The notes under the pieces: generated by a model
The model's database searches: none
What the model was told of the DNA's origin: nothing
Seen by the model: only the letters and a program-made list of their open reading frames with translations
In this document: positions 42,611-52,052 of the stretch, piece by piece
How the letters are laid out: every line of letters begins with the position of its first letter
How positions within the stretch are numbered: position 1 is the stretch's first letter
Source: Gemmatimonadetes bacterium 2013_60CM_65_52
GTDB lineage: Bacteria > Gemmatimonadota > Gemmatimonadetes > Gemmatimonadales > Gemmatimonadaceae
Direction of reading: 5' to 3'
Length of the DNA: 64,000 nucleotides
Assembly: GCA_002215645.1 (NCBI GenBank)
Contig: NGFI01000002.1
Location: 389,406 to 453,405 of the forward strand
Translations under genes and position numbers: made by a program

Positions 42611-43627
42611 GTGGCTCGCGTCCCCGAGCCGATGCTGGCTTCCCCAACGGGGAGGCTGCCGCCGCTCGACGGGTGGACCATCGAGCCGAAATGGGACGGC
42701 ATTCGGGTGATCGCCGACGTGTCGCCGGCCGGCGTTCGTCTGTGGAGCCGCAACGGCATCGACAAGGCGCGCGAATTTCCGGAGGTGGTTCGGGCACTCG
42801 CAACGCTGTCGACGCGAGCGGGCAGCATGACGCTCGACGGAGAGCTCGTCGCCATCGATCGGGCCGGAGCGCCTCTCCGATTTCAGGCGCTTCAGAATCG
42901 CCATGTCGGTGCGTCGGGTGGCGCGCGCGGCGTCCGAACCGCATTCGTTGCGTTCGACATCCTGGCGCTCGGCGACGTGGACCTGCGTCGACAGCCATGG
43001 ACGGAGCGTCGAAAGAGGCTCGAGCGTTTGCTCCGACGGTCGGCGCGCGCGCTCGTGCGGCTGAGTTCCTCGGCGCGCTGCGGAACCGCGGCCGCGGGGC
43101 GCATGCTCGCGGCGGCGACTCGCGACGGATGGGAGGGTTTGATTCTCAAGCACACCGCCGCGCCGTATCTCTCGGGGCGGCGATCTCCCTTGTGGCGAAA
43201 GCTCAAGCTCGAGCACGAGCAGGAGTTCGTCATCGGCGGATACACGCTGCCAACGGTGGGCGCGGCGCGGGACCACTTTGGAGCGCTGCTCGTCGGCTAC
43301 TATGACGATGAGGGTGCGCTGCACTATGCGGGCAAGGTCGGCACCGGCTATACGCATGCGACCCTCGCTACGCTCGGACCGCGGCTCGCCGCACTGGGGC
43401 GCCAGTCGTCACCGTTCGCGGACGCGCCACCCAAACGCGAGACGATGGTGTGGGTCAAGCCAACGTTGGTGGCGCAGATCCGATACAACGAGATGACCGA
43501 AGGCGGCCTGCTCCGCCAGCCGGCGTTTCTCGGCCTGCGCGACGACAAGCGGGCACGCGACGTTCGCCTCGAAGCCGACGCCACGCAGCATCAAGTGCTG
43601 GACCTTCTGGCCCGCTGCGCGCTCTGA
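42611..43627 (+). CDS. ATP-dependent DNA ligase (stand-alone LigD ligase domain)
   Basis: Seals ends held by Ku. 338 residues from GTG 42611. The adenylation motif EPKWDGIRV has its Lys at about residue 27. Motif III-like VAFDILALG (near 115), motif IV GWEGLILK (near 172) and the motif V LWRKLKLE (near 195) follow, then an OB-fold. Only the ligase module is present; the polymerase and phosphoesterase domains of full LigD are missing from this gene and its neighbours. Confidence 0.9.
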   Translation: MARVPEPMLASPTGRLPPLDGWTIEPKWDGIRVIADVSPAGVRLWSRNGIDKAREFPEVVRALATLSTRAGSMTLDGELVAIDRAGAPLRFQALQNRHVGASGGARGVRTAFVAFDILALGDVDLRRQPWTERRKRLERLLRRSARALVRLSSSARCGTAAAGRMLAAATRDGWEGLILKHTAAPYLSGRRSPLWRKLKLEHEQEFVIGGYTLPTVGAARDHFGALLVGYYDDEGALHYAGKVGTGYTHATLATLGPRLAALGRQSSPFADAPPKRETMVWVKPTLVAQIRYNEMTEGGLLRQPAFLGLRDDKRARDVRLEADATQHQVLDLLARCAL

Positions 43628-43679
43628 TAACCTTCGTGCTGGACGCGGTGCCACATCTCAGATCCTCTTCCCGGCTTTC

Positions 43680-44690
43680 GTGACGAGCACTCTCAACATC
43701 AGCGCTTCTCGCGACGACGCGCGCGACGTCGAGCTGCTTCATGGCCTCGCGCGTGCGCGCGCCGCGCTCAACGAACAGATTGCCCGCCGCATCGTTGGCC
43801 AGCAAACGGTGGTGGACAACCTGGTCGCCGCAATCCTCGCCGGTGGGCACGCGCTGCTCGTCGGTGTCCCCGGATTGGCGAAAACACTTCTCGTCCAGAC
43901 AGTGGCGGAAGCGCTCGATCTCCAGTTTTCGCGCGTGCAGTTCACGCCCGACCTGATGCCGAGCGACATCACGGGCACCGAGCTGTTGGAGGAGGATCAC
44001 GCGACGGGCCGTCGGGTGTTCAAGTTCGTGCGCGGTCCGGTGTTCGCGAACATCGTTCTCGCCGACGAGATCAACCGCGCCCCGCCGAAGACACAGGCCG
44101 CGCTGCTTCAGGCCATGCAGGAGCATGCGGTGACGGCCGCCGGCGCGACCCACCGGCTGTCCGAGCCGTTCTTCGTTCTGGCGACGCAAAATCCCATCGA
44201 GCAGGAGGGCACGTATCCGCTGCCCGAAGCGCAGCTCGACCGCTTCATGCTGCAGCTCACCGTCGGCTATCCCAGCCGCGAGGAGGAGGAGCGCATCGTC
44301 CACGAGACGACGAGCGATCGCGCAGTGGAGGTCCGTCCGGTGCTCACGGGCGCGCAGCTCCTGGAATTGCTGCATCTCGTACGGCGGCTGCCCGCGGCAC
44401 CGAGCGTCGTGAGTCACGCCGTGAGCCTCGCGCGTCGGACGCGTCCCGATTCACCGGAAGCACCGCCGGCGGTGCGCAAGTACGTGAGCTGGGGCGCAGG
44501 GCCACGCGCGTCGCAATACCTGATTCTTGGCGCGAAGGCGCGGGCGGCTATGGACGGCCGCGGGATGCCCGACATGGAGGATGTCGACGCGATGGCCACG
44601 CCGGTGCTCACGCACCGCCTGGTGCTGAACTTTCAGGCGGAGGCGGAGGGAATCACGGCGCAATCGATCATCGCCGGACTGACCGCGTAG
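43680..44690 (+). CDS. MoxR-family AAA+ ATPase
   Basis: 336 residues. Walker A GVPGLAKTLLVQ (near 60), the MoxR signature RVQFTPDLMPSDITGTELL (near 84), Walker B NIVLADEINRAPPKTQ (near 120) and sensor 1 FFVLATQNPIEQEGTYPLPEAQ (in part, near 162). MoxR proteins are chaperones for metal-cofactor insertion or complex assembly, usually beside DUF58/VWA genes. Here no such partner follows. GTG at 43680 is the likely start; a SARP-type gene comes next. Confidence 0.9.
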   Translation: MTSTLNISASRDDARDVELLHGLARARAALNEQIARRIVGQQTVVDNLVAAILAGGHALLVGVPGLAKTLLVQTVAEALDLQFSRVQFTPDLMPSDITGTELLEEDHATGRRVFKFVRGPVFANIVLADEINRAPPKTQAALLQAMQEHAVTAAGATHRLSEPFFVLATQNPIEQEGTYPLPEAQLDRFMLQLTVGYPSREEEERIVHETTSDRAVEVRPVLTGAQLLELLHLVRRLPAAPSVVSHAVSLARRTRPDSPEAPPAVRKYVSWGAGPRASQYLILGAKARAAMDGRGMPDMEDVDAMATPVLTHRLVLNFQAEAEGITAQSIIAGLTA

Positions 44691-44844
44691 GTTCCCCGCG
44701 GAACGGGCATCGTCAGCGGAATTGCCTGGTAAACATGGCGTAAGCGGGCGGGGGCTTGCGATGACGATCAAGTGACGCCACGATTGCAGTGTTTACGCAC
44801 CGGCGCCGACGCCGTCCCCACGCGGTCTTCCGTGCCTCACGTTC

Positions 44845-47800
44845 ATGGCCACAACTGAGCTCCGCCTTCTCGGCGAGAGCGTCATCGTCACGCCGAAAGC
44901 GCGCATAACGTCCAGCGCGCCGCACCTGTTCGGGCTCATGCTGTTATTGACGCTCGAGCCCCCCGGGAGCCTCAGTCGGCGGCAGATTCAGGCGTTGTTG
45001 TTCAGGTCCCCGGACGGGCGTTCGGCGTCCCACAACCTGCGGCAATTATTGTATCGCATTCGGCGAGCGGGGCTCACCATCGACGAGCGTGGCGGTGTGC
45101 TCACACTCCAAGGCGCGCACACCGTGACGCCGATTCAGCTCCTTCGCGCACGCTCGCCCGAACAGCGAAGCGGACTGACGCCGGGCGCACTCGTTCCCCT
45201 TCCCGGATGGGCGCCGAAGCTACCTCCAGCATTCGTCGACTGGCTTGACGAGCGGCGCAGCGCGATACGGCGTCAGGTGATCGAGTGTCTTACGGGCGAT
45301 ATCACCCGTGCCAAGGCTGGCTCCGACTGGCAGCTCGTGAATCGCCTCGCGGGGCTGCTCCTCGAGTTGGAGCCGGATCACGTCGCGTCGAGCTATTCAC
45401 GCGCAGAGGCGCTTTCGATGCTCCGTCGGCAGCAGGAGGCGCTCGACGTCGTCGATCGGGCGCTCCGCAACGCCGCTATTCCACACGTCCGCGACGAGCT
45501 CCAGAAGTTTCGCGGGCGAATCGAGCGCCAGCCGGTATCGCGCGTTCAGCCCCGCCTGCACGGGCGGCAGGATTGCATGGCCTTTCTCTGGGACCAATGG
45601 GAGCAGTGTCGTGCGAGCGCACGCCTCGTCGTCCTTCTTGGCGCGCCCGGGATGGGGAAGACCCGGGTTGCCGACGAGCTCTCGGCCGCGGCTCGTCTGC
45701 GTGGCGTGACCGTGATTCAGCATCGGTGCGAGGGGAGCGCACGCGCGTATCCCTTGTCGCTCTTCGCACAGGTCCTCCCCGAGTTGCGCGCCAAGCGCGG
45801 CAGTCTCGGCGCGGCGCCCGCGCATGTCGCCGTGCTCGAGCGTTTGCGTCCCTCGAACGCGACATCCGCCTACGAGATTCCGCGCGGCGAGTCCCTTCAG
45901 GCGCTGCGGACCGAGATCCAGGATGCGTTGATCGACGTGATCGAGGCCGTGAGCGCGGAGGCACCGCTCCTGCTCATCGTAGACGACGCGCATCTGCTCG
46001 ACCGCAGCTCCGCCGCAATTCTCCGTGCACTCAGTACCGCGAGGAACTCCGCGCATCTGATGGTTCTGGCCTGCTGCCGTCCCACGGCCGAGGCTCAGCA
46101 GCTTCTCGCGCCGAGTGAGCGGTCGGCATCTTTTCCGCTTGCGCCGCTCGAGGCGTCGGACAGCCGCGCGTTGCTGGCGGAGCTGACCGGGCATCTGCAT
46201 TGGAGCAATGAGCATTTCGAGACGTGCCTGCGGGAAGCGGAGGGCATTCCGTTCTATCTGAATGCGATCTCGCGCGTGGAGCCTGCTGCGCGGGAGGCGG
46301 GATCGCACGGGTTCGACGTGCAGTCCCTCGGCGCCAGCTCCTACTTCTCATTGGATGCGGCGGCACGGCTGGTCCTAGAGAGCTGTCTGCTACTGGGCAG
46401 CCTGGCGACGCTGGAGCGTTTGCGCTCGATCACGGAGCTCGATGAGATCGGGTTGATCGGGGCGGTCCGGACACTGGAGGAGCGCGGCGTGGTGAGCCTG
46501 GTGGACGATCAACTTCGCGGCCCTCACGCGCTGTTGGAGGCGGTGATCCTCGGGCTCATTCCTCCGGGTGTGCTGCGGCTCCTGCGATTGCGTGTGGCGA
46601 GCAAACTGGCGGCGGAGTGCGAGGCACAGGGGTACTCGATGCCGTTGGCGTTGGCGGCGGCGGAGAACTGGCTGGCGGCGGGAGATGAGGCAGCCGCCGT
46701 CCACGTTCTTCTCAAATGCGCGACTCACATCGCTGCATTGGCCGAACCGGCAGAGGCAGTAACACTCCTGACGAAGGTGCCCACAACGGCTCTCAAACCG
46801 CGCAATCAGGCCGCGCTCCTCGACCATCAAGCTCGTTATGCGGCCGCCGCGAATATGCAGCAGGCGGTGCCATTGCTGCTTCGCCGCCGCCTCCAGCTTG
46901 CCAAGGACCTCCGTCAACCTCCTGCGGACATTGCCGCGCTCGAACTTCGTCTGGTAACAGCAGACACTTTTGTCGGTGTTGACACCTCCAATGCGCTCAC
47001 GTCCCTACGCACTATCGTGAGCGATCCTGGGAGCGGAGAACATCATCGGCTCGAAGCCATCACCCAGATGCTGATCATCGCCGACGCCGACTACGATGTC
47101 GAGAGCGCTCACTCGTTGTACCTTCTTGTTGAGCGCTCCTCACCAACTGCACTTGCATCGTTGGCGGGGCAGCAGGCGCAACTCGTCTTTCAGACGGCCT
47201 TTGGCGATCAACGGCGCGCTCTCCAATTGGCAACGGAGATCACCGAACGGATTCCCTCAGCGACGGACGACGCCGCCTGCCGTCGAGTGCGCCGGCATAC
47301 AGCGTATGCGTTAAGCAGATTGCTGGAGCTCGACAGAGCGTCGTCATTGTTACTGGCGGACTACCACTTCGTCTCGACGCGCGGCCTTAAGTTCGAGTCC
47401 CTTTTCATCGCGTCGCTGCTCAGCGACATAGCGCTTTCTCGTGGGGAGCTCGGCGACGCTGAGAGATGGTTTGATGTGATGAAGAGCATGACGACTCAGG
47501 GCAATTCCACGACCACAGTCCCGGTTACCGGCTACTACCATGCTGGCGCTCTTCTCGCGATGCTGGCAGGTCGGTATCAGGAGGCTGAGAGTCTCATCGA
47601 AGTGCCCGAGAATGAGGACGCGCGAATGCGCTGCGCTCGTTACGTAGCTTCGCGACTTGCGCTACGCCTTCGTCTAAATGTTCTACGTGGTGATCATATC
47701 GATACTGAGCTCGTAGCTTCCCTGCGCGAGCTATATGACCGCGGGCGAGTTCTGGGCGGTCAGGATTCAATCGTTGAGGCACTTTGGTGCGCCCTTCTAC

Positions 47801-47955
47801 TCCGTGAGGGCCCTCAACGCGCCTCCGAGTTTCTAAGCGAATACCTCCGACACCACCGGCGAGAGCGAGGCTCACCTGAGTGGCTGCTTCGACACCGCAC
47901 TTCTGCCGATGATGCGTGGCAGGACGTGATGCTTGAGAGTCCGATTGGAGGCTAG
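44845..47955 (+). CDS. SARP-like / STAND ATPase / TPR transcriptional activator
   Basis: 1,036 residues. An N-terminal winged helix (about 5-90, SLSRRQIQALLF and NLRQLLYRIRRAG) resembles SARP/AfsR DNA-binding domains; a BTAD-like helical part follows to about 230. The ATPase has Walker A GAPGMGKTRVAD (near 268) and Walker B LLLIVDDAHLLDR (near 377). The rest, to 1,036, is helical repeats. Such proteins bind DNA and oligomerise when a signal releases the ATPase. The last third (from about 46,900) has clearly lower GC and different codon choice. It converges on a membrane HD-GYP gene. Confidence 0.82.
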   Translation: MATTELRLLGESVIVTPKARITSSAPHLFGLMLLLTLEPPGSLSRRQIQALLFRSPDGRSASHNLRQLLYRIRRAGLTIDERGGVLTLQGAHTVTPIQLLRARSPEQRSGLTPGALVPLPGWAPKLPPAFVDWLDERRSAIRRQVIECLTGDITRAKAGSDWQLVNRLAGLLLELEPDHVASSYSRAEALSMLRRQQEALDVVDRALRNAAIPHVRDELQKFRGRIERQPVSRVQPRLHGRQDCMAFLWDQWEQCRASARLVVLLGAPGMGKTRVADELSAAARLRGVTVIQHRCEGSARAYPLSLFAQVLPELRAKRGSLGAAPAHVAVLERLRPSNATSAYEIPRGESLQALRTEIQDALIDVIEAVSAEAPLLLIVDDAHLLDRSSAAILRALSTARNSAHLMVLACCRPTAEAQQLLAPSERSASFPLAPLEASDSRALLAELTGHLHWSNEHFETCLREAEGIPFYLNAISRVEPAAREAGSHGFDVQSLGASSYFSLDAAARLVLESCLLLGSLATLERLRSITELDEIGLIGAVRTLEERGVVSLVDDQLRGPHALLEAVILGLIPPGVLRLLRLRVASKLAAECEAQGYSMPLALAAAENWLAAGDEAAAVHVLLKCATHIAALAEPAEAVTLLTKVPTTALKPRNQAALLDHQARYAAAANMQQAVPLLLRRRLQLAKDLRQPPADIAALELRLVTADTFVGVDTSNALTSLRTIVSDPGSGEHHRLEAITQMLIIADADYDVESAHSLYLLVERSSPTALASLAGQQAQLVFQTAFGDQRRALQLATEITERIPSATDDAACRRVRRHTAYALSRLLELDRASSLLLADYHFVSTRGLKFESLFIASLLSDIALSRGELGDAERWFDVMKSMTTQGNSTTTVPVTGYYHAGALLAMLAGRYQEAESLIEVPENEDARMRCARYVASRLALRLRLNVLRGDHIDTELVASLRELYDRGRVLGGQDSIVEALWCALLLREGPQRASEFLSEYLRHHRRERGSPEWLLRHRTSADDAWQDVMLESPIGG

Positions 47956-47976
47956 TTCTCGCCTGTCGACGAGAAC
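47955..47976. terminator. Hairpin between converging genes
   Basis: GTTCTCG and CGAGAAC form a 7-bp stem with an 8-base loop in the 28-base gap between the SARP-like gene and the HD-GYP gene. No T tract, but the location suits a bidirectional terminator. Confidence 0.45.
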
Positions 47977-47983
47977 GACGTGA

Positions 47984-49309
47984 CTATCTGCGTCCGCCGG
48001 TTGCCATAAGCCGCAGGATACTGGTCCGCGGGGTAACTCTGTCCGTCGGCGGGAACAGCCACGCCCAGAAATCGCTCTCAAGAAGCTGATCAGTGATCTC
48101 CGGATCGAACTGTCGGCCCCGGCATCGACGCAGTTCCGAACGCACGACCTCTTCGCCGAGCGGGCCTCGATAGGGCCGTTCGGTTGTCATCGCATCGAAC
48201 GTGTCAGCAAACATGATGATGCGGGACGCCAAAGGAATCTCTGTTTCCTTCAGTCCCTCAGGATACCCCGTGCCATCCCAGTTCTCGTGATGATGTCGAA
48301 CTGCTGGGACGAGCTCGCGCAACTTTGTCATCGTGGCGATCAAGTTGGCACCATCTTGCGGGTGCTCCTTGATTACTGCCCACTCCTCGGCGGTCAGGCG
48401 CTCCTCCTTCGCAAGGATTGGAGCGTACTTGTCGTAGATTTTCCCAACATCGTGTAGGAGTGCAGCGGTACCAACCTTCTCTACTTCGGCTCCTGATAGG
48501 CCAATGAGCTTCGCAATCTTTATAGCATATTCCTTTACGCGTCGAGAGTGGCCAGACGTGTAGGGATCACGCGCTTCGATGGACTTAACCATCAACTCGA
48601 GTAGCTCACGATTCGTCTGTGCAAGCTCGAGGTTGGTCGTGTTCATCTGACGCAAACCAAGAATCGGCAGCCACAGTAGAGAAGCCAGCATGGGCCCGTA
48701 ATTGGCATAAACCCAAGCGAACGCGAACACGAGCGGCAGGGCCAGAATGTCGAGACCCACCGTGGAAAGGTTGTTTTCGCGCCAAACCTGCCACGTTCTT
48801 ACATTTGTTGCAAGCGCGATTACATGACTTACCAACAGCGTGTTCAACGTGAACACAATCCCGTAAGCAACAATTAGCGGAATACCAATCTTCAGTGTGG
48901 CGTCTGCCGCAGACGTATGAGTCAACGCGAGCAACGTAACTCCGCCGAGCTGTCGATAGACCGCGATCGCGATAGCGTAGGTAACGATGAGCTGCGCTGT
49001 ATTGAACGCGAACTTGATGACGCCGCGCCGCTTGGCAATTTCCGCGATGGCGTTGGCTAATCCAATCGCAGCAAGGGCCGCGAAATTTGGCACGAGCAAG
49101 ACCGCGGTCATGTACGGGATAAACGAAATCGATCCCGTGGCACCCCGCGGAAGCAAGAAGACCATCAACTCCGCAGTTAATGCGAGAGCTGCGAGTACTC
49201 CAACAGTGCCGACGCTGTAGTCGCTCGGAGGAGGAGCAACCCCCCATAACATCACCGATGCAACAGCGGCGAGGACACAGATTAGCTGAATGAAAGACTT
49301 AATGCTCAT
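47984..49309 (-). CDS. Membrane-anchored HD-GYP c-di-GMP phosphodiesterase
   Basis: 441 residues. About seven membrane helices occupy 1-225, a MASE-like sensor, followed by a linker helix and an HD-GYP domain (about 240-420) with HDVGK (near 305), HHENWDGTGYPEGL (near 355) and a DTFDAMTTERPYR segment. It should hydrolyse c-di-GMP. The ATG at 49309 is preferred over a TTG at 49342. Local GC is lower than average. It is a second HD-GYP protein after the giant one at 15.6-20.4 kb. Confidence 0.9.
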   Translation of the reverse strand: MSIKSFIQLICVLAAVASVMLWGVAPPPSDYSVGTVGVLAALALTAELMVFLLPRGATGSISFIPYMTAVLLVPNFAALAAIGLANAIAEIAKRRGVIKFAFNTAQLIVTYAIAIAVYRQLGGVTLLALTHTSAADATLKIGIPLIVAYGIVFTLNTLLVSHVIALATNVRTWQVWRENNLSTVGLDILALPLVFAFAWVYANYGPMLASLLWLPILGLRQMNTTNLELAQTNRELLELMVKSIEARDPYTSGHSRRVKEYAIKIAKLIGLSGAEVEKVGTAALLHDVGKIYDKYAPILAKEERLTAEEWAVIKEHPQDGANLIATMTKLRELVPAVRHHHENWDGTGYPEGLKETEIPLASRIIMFADTFDAMTTERPYRGPLGEEVVRSELRRCRGRQFDPEITDQLLESDFWAWLFPPTDRVTPRTSILRLMATGGRR

Positions 49310-49554
49310 CGCGTTAGGTTGATGCGACCGCCCTCTTGCCAACTACTCGTTCGTCATGCCCAAAGGTTCGTGCCGCTAAAGCAGAACGAGAATAGTGCAC
49401 CAAGGAAACCAGTCATTTCGCGTCACCTCCACATCTTGAAGGTCGTGGTTGCCCACGCCAGCCCAAAAGTGTTGGCTCCGCTCAGTTCTCTAGTTCCGCT
49501 TCGCTAAGGGTTCGCTCCAGCAAAAGGGTCGGCCTGCATCACACAAGTAAATTC
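49310..49554. other. Lower-GC intergenic stretch
   Basis: About 245 bases between the HD-GYP start and the next gene, with lower GC than the flanks and no open frame with an RBS. It may hold the HD-GYP promoter or a decayed gene; I see no repeats or RNA motif. Confidence 0.4.
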
Positions 49555-50373
49555 CTAATCCACCCACCTATTCGTCGCATCGAGCACTGCCAGCACGCTG
49601 GCCGTCTCGACGCTGTCCCGCACCAACGCACTCCCCGTCAACAGAATCGCCTCACGCCCCACACGCGTCGTCAACGCGATGAACACGAACTCGCGCTCGA
49701 ACGCATCGATCATCCGCGCACCCTCGAACGCCAGGGTCCGGCTGTCCACATCCGTCTGCACCACCGCGTTCACCGCGGCGCGCGCGGCCGTCTCGATCCG
49801 CAGCCGCTCACTGCCCTCGCCGGACGCCTCACCGACGAACACGTCCTCCCCACGCCGGATCGTCACGCGACAGCTCGTACCGCTCACGCGCGAGCGCCGC
49901 ACCTCGACGTCCTCGAAGTAGACCGTCCGCTTCGACGACCGCCGCGGCGGCTCCTCCGCCGTCCCAACCCCGGCACCAGGCGTGAGCCGGCCCGCACGCA
50001 GCGCATCCGCCGCCGGGCCCTCGCTCGTGGCAACCGAAATCTTCTTGTGGCTCACTCGCATACCGAGTTGCGCCAACAACGCGCTTTCGACGTTTCGCAC
50101 GGTCTGCTTCGGCGACACCGCAGTCGTCGTCAGCACGTGCACCTCGGACACCTCGCCGTCATCCCCAGCGATGATCCGCACGTTGATCACGCCCGGCAAC
50201 GTGCCGAGCAGCTCCTCCGCCCGCGCAATCGGCAACAGGCTCCCAGCGATGGGAGAAGGCTCCTCCACGGCACGCGACGAGCCGGAGGCGGGGGCGCTAG
50301 CGTTCTTCGCCGACACCGTCAACAAGGGATTTTTAGGGGACGTGGGACGGTTGGGTGCTACCTGGTTCAGCAC
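49555..50373 (-). CDS. Conserved-looking protein of unknown function
   Basis: 272 residues, no signal peptide or membrane helix. A Pro/Ser/Ala-rich N-terminus (1-45) precedes an alpha/beta domain: GVINVRIIAGDDGEVSEVHVL (near 62, quoted partly), TVRNVESALLAQLGMRVSHKK (partly) and ISVATSE. A second part (about 150-272) reads TVYFEDVEVRRSR, ETAARAAVNAV and FIALTTRVGREA. I recognise no family. It lies 92 bases downstream of a sigma-54 activator on the same strand. Confidence 0.55.
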   Translation of the reverse strand: MLNQVAPNRPTSPKNPLLTVSAKNASAPASGSSRAVEEPSPIAGSLLPIARAEELLGTLPGVINVRIIAGDDGEVSEVHVLTTTAVSPKQTVRNVESALLAQLGMRVSHKKISVATSEGPAADALRAGRLTPGAGVGTAEEPPRRSSKRTVYFEDVEVRRSRVSGTSCRVTIRRGEDVFVGEASGEGSERLRIETAARAAVNAVVQTDVDSRTLAFEGARMIDAFEREFVFIALTTRVGREAILLTGSALVRDSVETASVLAVLDATNRWVD

Positions 50374-50402
50374 GCGCCAGGAGGAAGGAGCCCGGCGCTA
50401 CG

Positions 50403-50422
50403 GCGTGCCTGCCTCGGCACGC
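50403..50422. repeat. Inverted repeat between two minus-strand genes
   Basis: GCGTGCC-TGCCTC-GGCACGC is a perfect 7-bp stem with a 6-base loop, upstream of the unknown gene and downstream of the sigma-54 activator. No T tract follows on either strand. Confidence 0.4.
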
Positions 50423-50465
50423 ACCGCTCTGTTCGACGCTGAGAAAATTCTAATCCACTCTATGA

Positions 50466-52052
50466 CTAGTCAAGCGAATACTCGATTTCCGGCAACCGGT
50501 ATTCCTTGATCTTTCGATACAATGTGCGCTCGCCGATTCCCAGCAGGTCCGCAGCGCGCCGCCGATTGCCACGCGTCTCCTTCAGCGCGGCTTCGATCAC
50601 GGCACGCTCGACCTCGGACATCTTTGTGCCCGGGGCCACTGTTACGACGTTCGGCGGGGGGCTTTCGTCACGCGCGCCGATTCCGGGCACGGATCCGGGC
50701 CCCAACACCCCGCCGCCAGGCGCCACGACTTCGCCGATGAATGCGCCTCGGCCGGGCCCCAGCACGCCCAGCCCCGCCGATCCGTGACCGTCGTCCATTC
50801 GCCGCCGCAGCTCCTCGACCTGGAGCTTCAGCTCGAGCAGACTGCGCAGGATGAACTCGAGCTCACGCCCGTCCGTCCTGGCGGCTCCCTGCACCAGCGA
50901 CGGCACCGGCACGGGCAGAAAACGCGCGCTCCCTCCCTCGCGAATGGTGCGCGGCAGGTCCTCGGGGCCGATCTCCCGGCCGTGTGACAGGACGACCATG
51001 CTCTCCACGAGGTTGCGCAGCTCGCGGACGTTGCCGGGCCAGGGATACGCGACGAGCAGCTCCATGGCCTCCGCCGAGATCCCGCGGAACGGGCGGTCGT
51101 GCTGCTTCGTGAAGTCCCTGATGAACCGGCGAACGAGAATCGGGATGTCGGCCGGCCGCGCGCGCAGCGGCGGGAGATAGATGCTGAGAACGTTGAGGCG
51201 ATAGTACAGGTCCGCGCGGAACTCCCCTTCCTCCACGCGCTCGCGCAACGGCCGGTTCGTCGCGGCAATCACGCGCACTTTGACCGGAATGCTCTGCGTC
51301 CCGCCGACGCGCGTGACTTCGCGCTCCTCGAGTACCCGCAACAGCTTGACCTGCGTCGAGCGCGGAATCTCGCCGATCTCGTCGAGAAACAGAGTCCCGC
51401 CATCGGCGAGCTCGAACCGTCCGAGACGCCGTTCGTTCGCGCCCGTGAAGGCGCCCTTTTCATGCCCGAACAGCTCACTCTCGAGCAAAGTCTCCGGCAG
51501 CGCTCCGACGTTCACTGCGATGAAGGGCTTGTTGCGGCGCGGACCGAGAAGGGCCAGCGCGCGCGCGACGAGCTCCTTGCCGCTGCCACTCTCGCCCTCC
51601 ACGAGCACCGTGCTGCTCACGGGCGCCATCTGCTCGACCTTCACCATCACTTCGCGCAACGCCTCGCTCTCGCCAATCAGACCGGTCGCCTCCTGCAGCT
51701 CGCGGCGGTCCACGATGCGACGCACGCCGAGGGCGACGTCGTCGACGTTGATGGGTTTCACGAACAGCTCGACGTACCCGAGTGCGCGAAGCCGCTCGCG
51801 ATGCTCCGCATCGTCACCGTTCATGAGTCCGACGACGGGCGTTCCCTCCCACAGCAGCTCGCGAATGAGGCCGACGTTCGAGGCATCTGCCAGATCGCCA
51901 CTGATGACGATGAGCCCGGGCTTCGCGCGCCGGATCTCCGCGCGCACGTCGTCCAGCGGACTCACGAGCGCGGTCGTGACTCCGTCAGCCTCGAGCCGCG
52001 CGTTGAGACGGACCGCCGGCTCGACGTCGTGCAGCGTGATCAGGATGGTCAT
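50466..52052 (-). CDS. Sigma-54 activator with degenerate receiver domain
   Basis: 528 residues. Residues 1-118 have the fold pattern of a receiver and keep the late Lys ([10 protein letters not shown] near 103). The acidic pair after the first strand and the phosphorylated Asp after the third are missing (ILITLHDVE and [10 protein letters not shown]), so it is probably not phosphorylated. The AAA+ part has [23 protein letters not shown] and [10 protein letters not shown]; a glycine-rich linker precedes the Fis HTH ([20 protein letters not shown], about 500). Its start overlaps the stop of the mogA/moaB gene (ATGA). Confidence 0.9.
   Translation of the reverse strand: MTILITLHDVEPAVRLNARLEADGVTTALVSPLDDVRAEIRRAKPGLIVISGDLADASNVGLIRELLWEGTPVVGLMNGDDAEHRERLRALGYVELFVKPINVDDVALGVRRIVDRRELQEATGLIGESEALREVMVKVEQMAPVSSTVLVEGESGSGKELVARALALLGPRRNKPFIAVNVGALPETLLESELFGHEKGAFTGANERRLGRFELADGGTLFLDEIGEIPRSTQVKLLRVLEEREVTRVGGTQSIPVKVRVIAATNRPLRERVEEGEFRADLYYRLNVLSIYLPPLRARPADIPILVRRFIRDFTKQHDRPFRGISAEAMELLVAYPWPGNVRELRNLVESMVVLSHGREIGPEDLPRTIREGGSARFLPVPVPSLVQGAARTDGRELEFILRSLLELKLQVEELRRRMDDGHGSAGLGVLGPGRGAFIGEVVAPGGGVLGPGSVPGIGARDESPPPNVVTVAPGTKMSEVERAVIEAALKETRGNRRRAADLLGIGERTLYRKIKEYRLPEIEYSLD

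Noticed and set aside
41603-43357. 584-residue frame opposite ku and the ligase gene.
   Set aside because: Antisense shadow; ku and ligase motifs are on the plus strand.
44691-44705. Short inverted repeat GTTCC/GGAAC after the moxR stop as a terminator.
   Set aside because: Only 5 bp of stem and no T tract.
44745-44760. Possible -24/-12 element upstream of the SARP-like gene.
   Set aside because: GG-N10-GC and TTGC are present, but the -24 box is CGGGCG in a G-rich run, so chance is likely.
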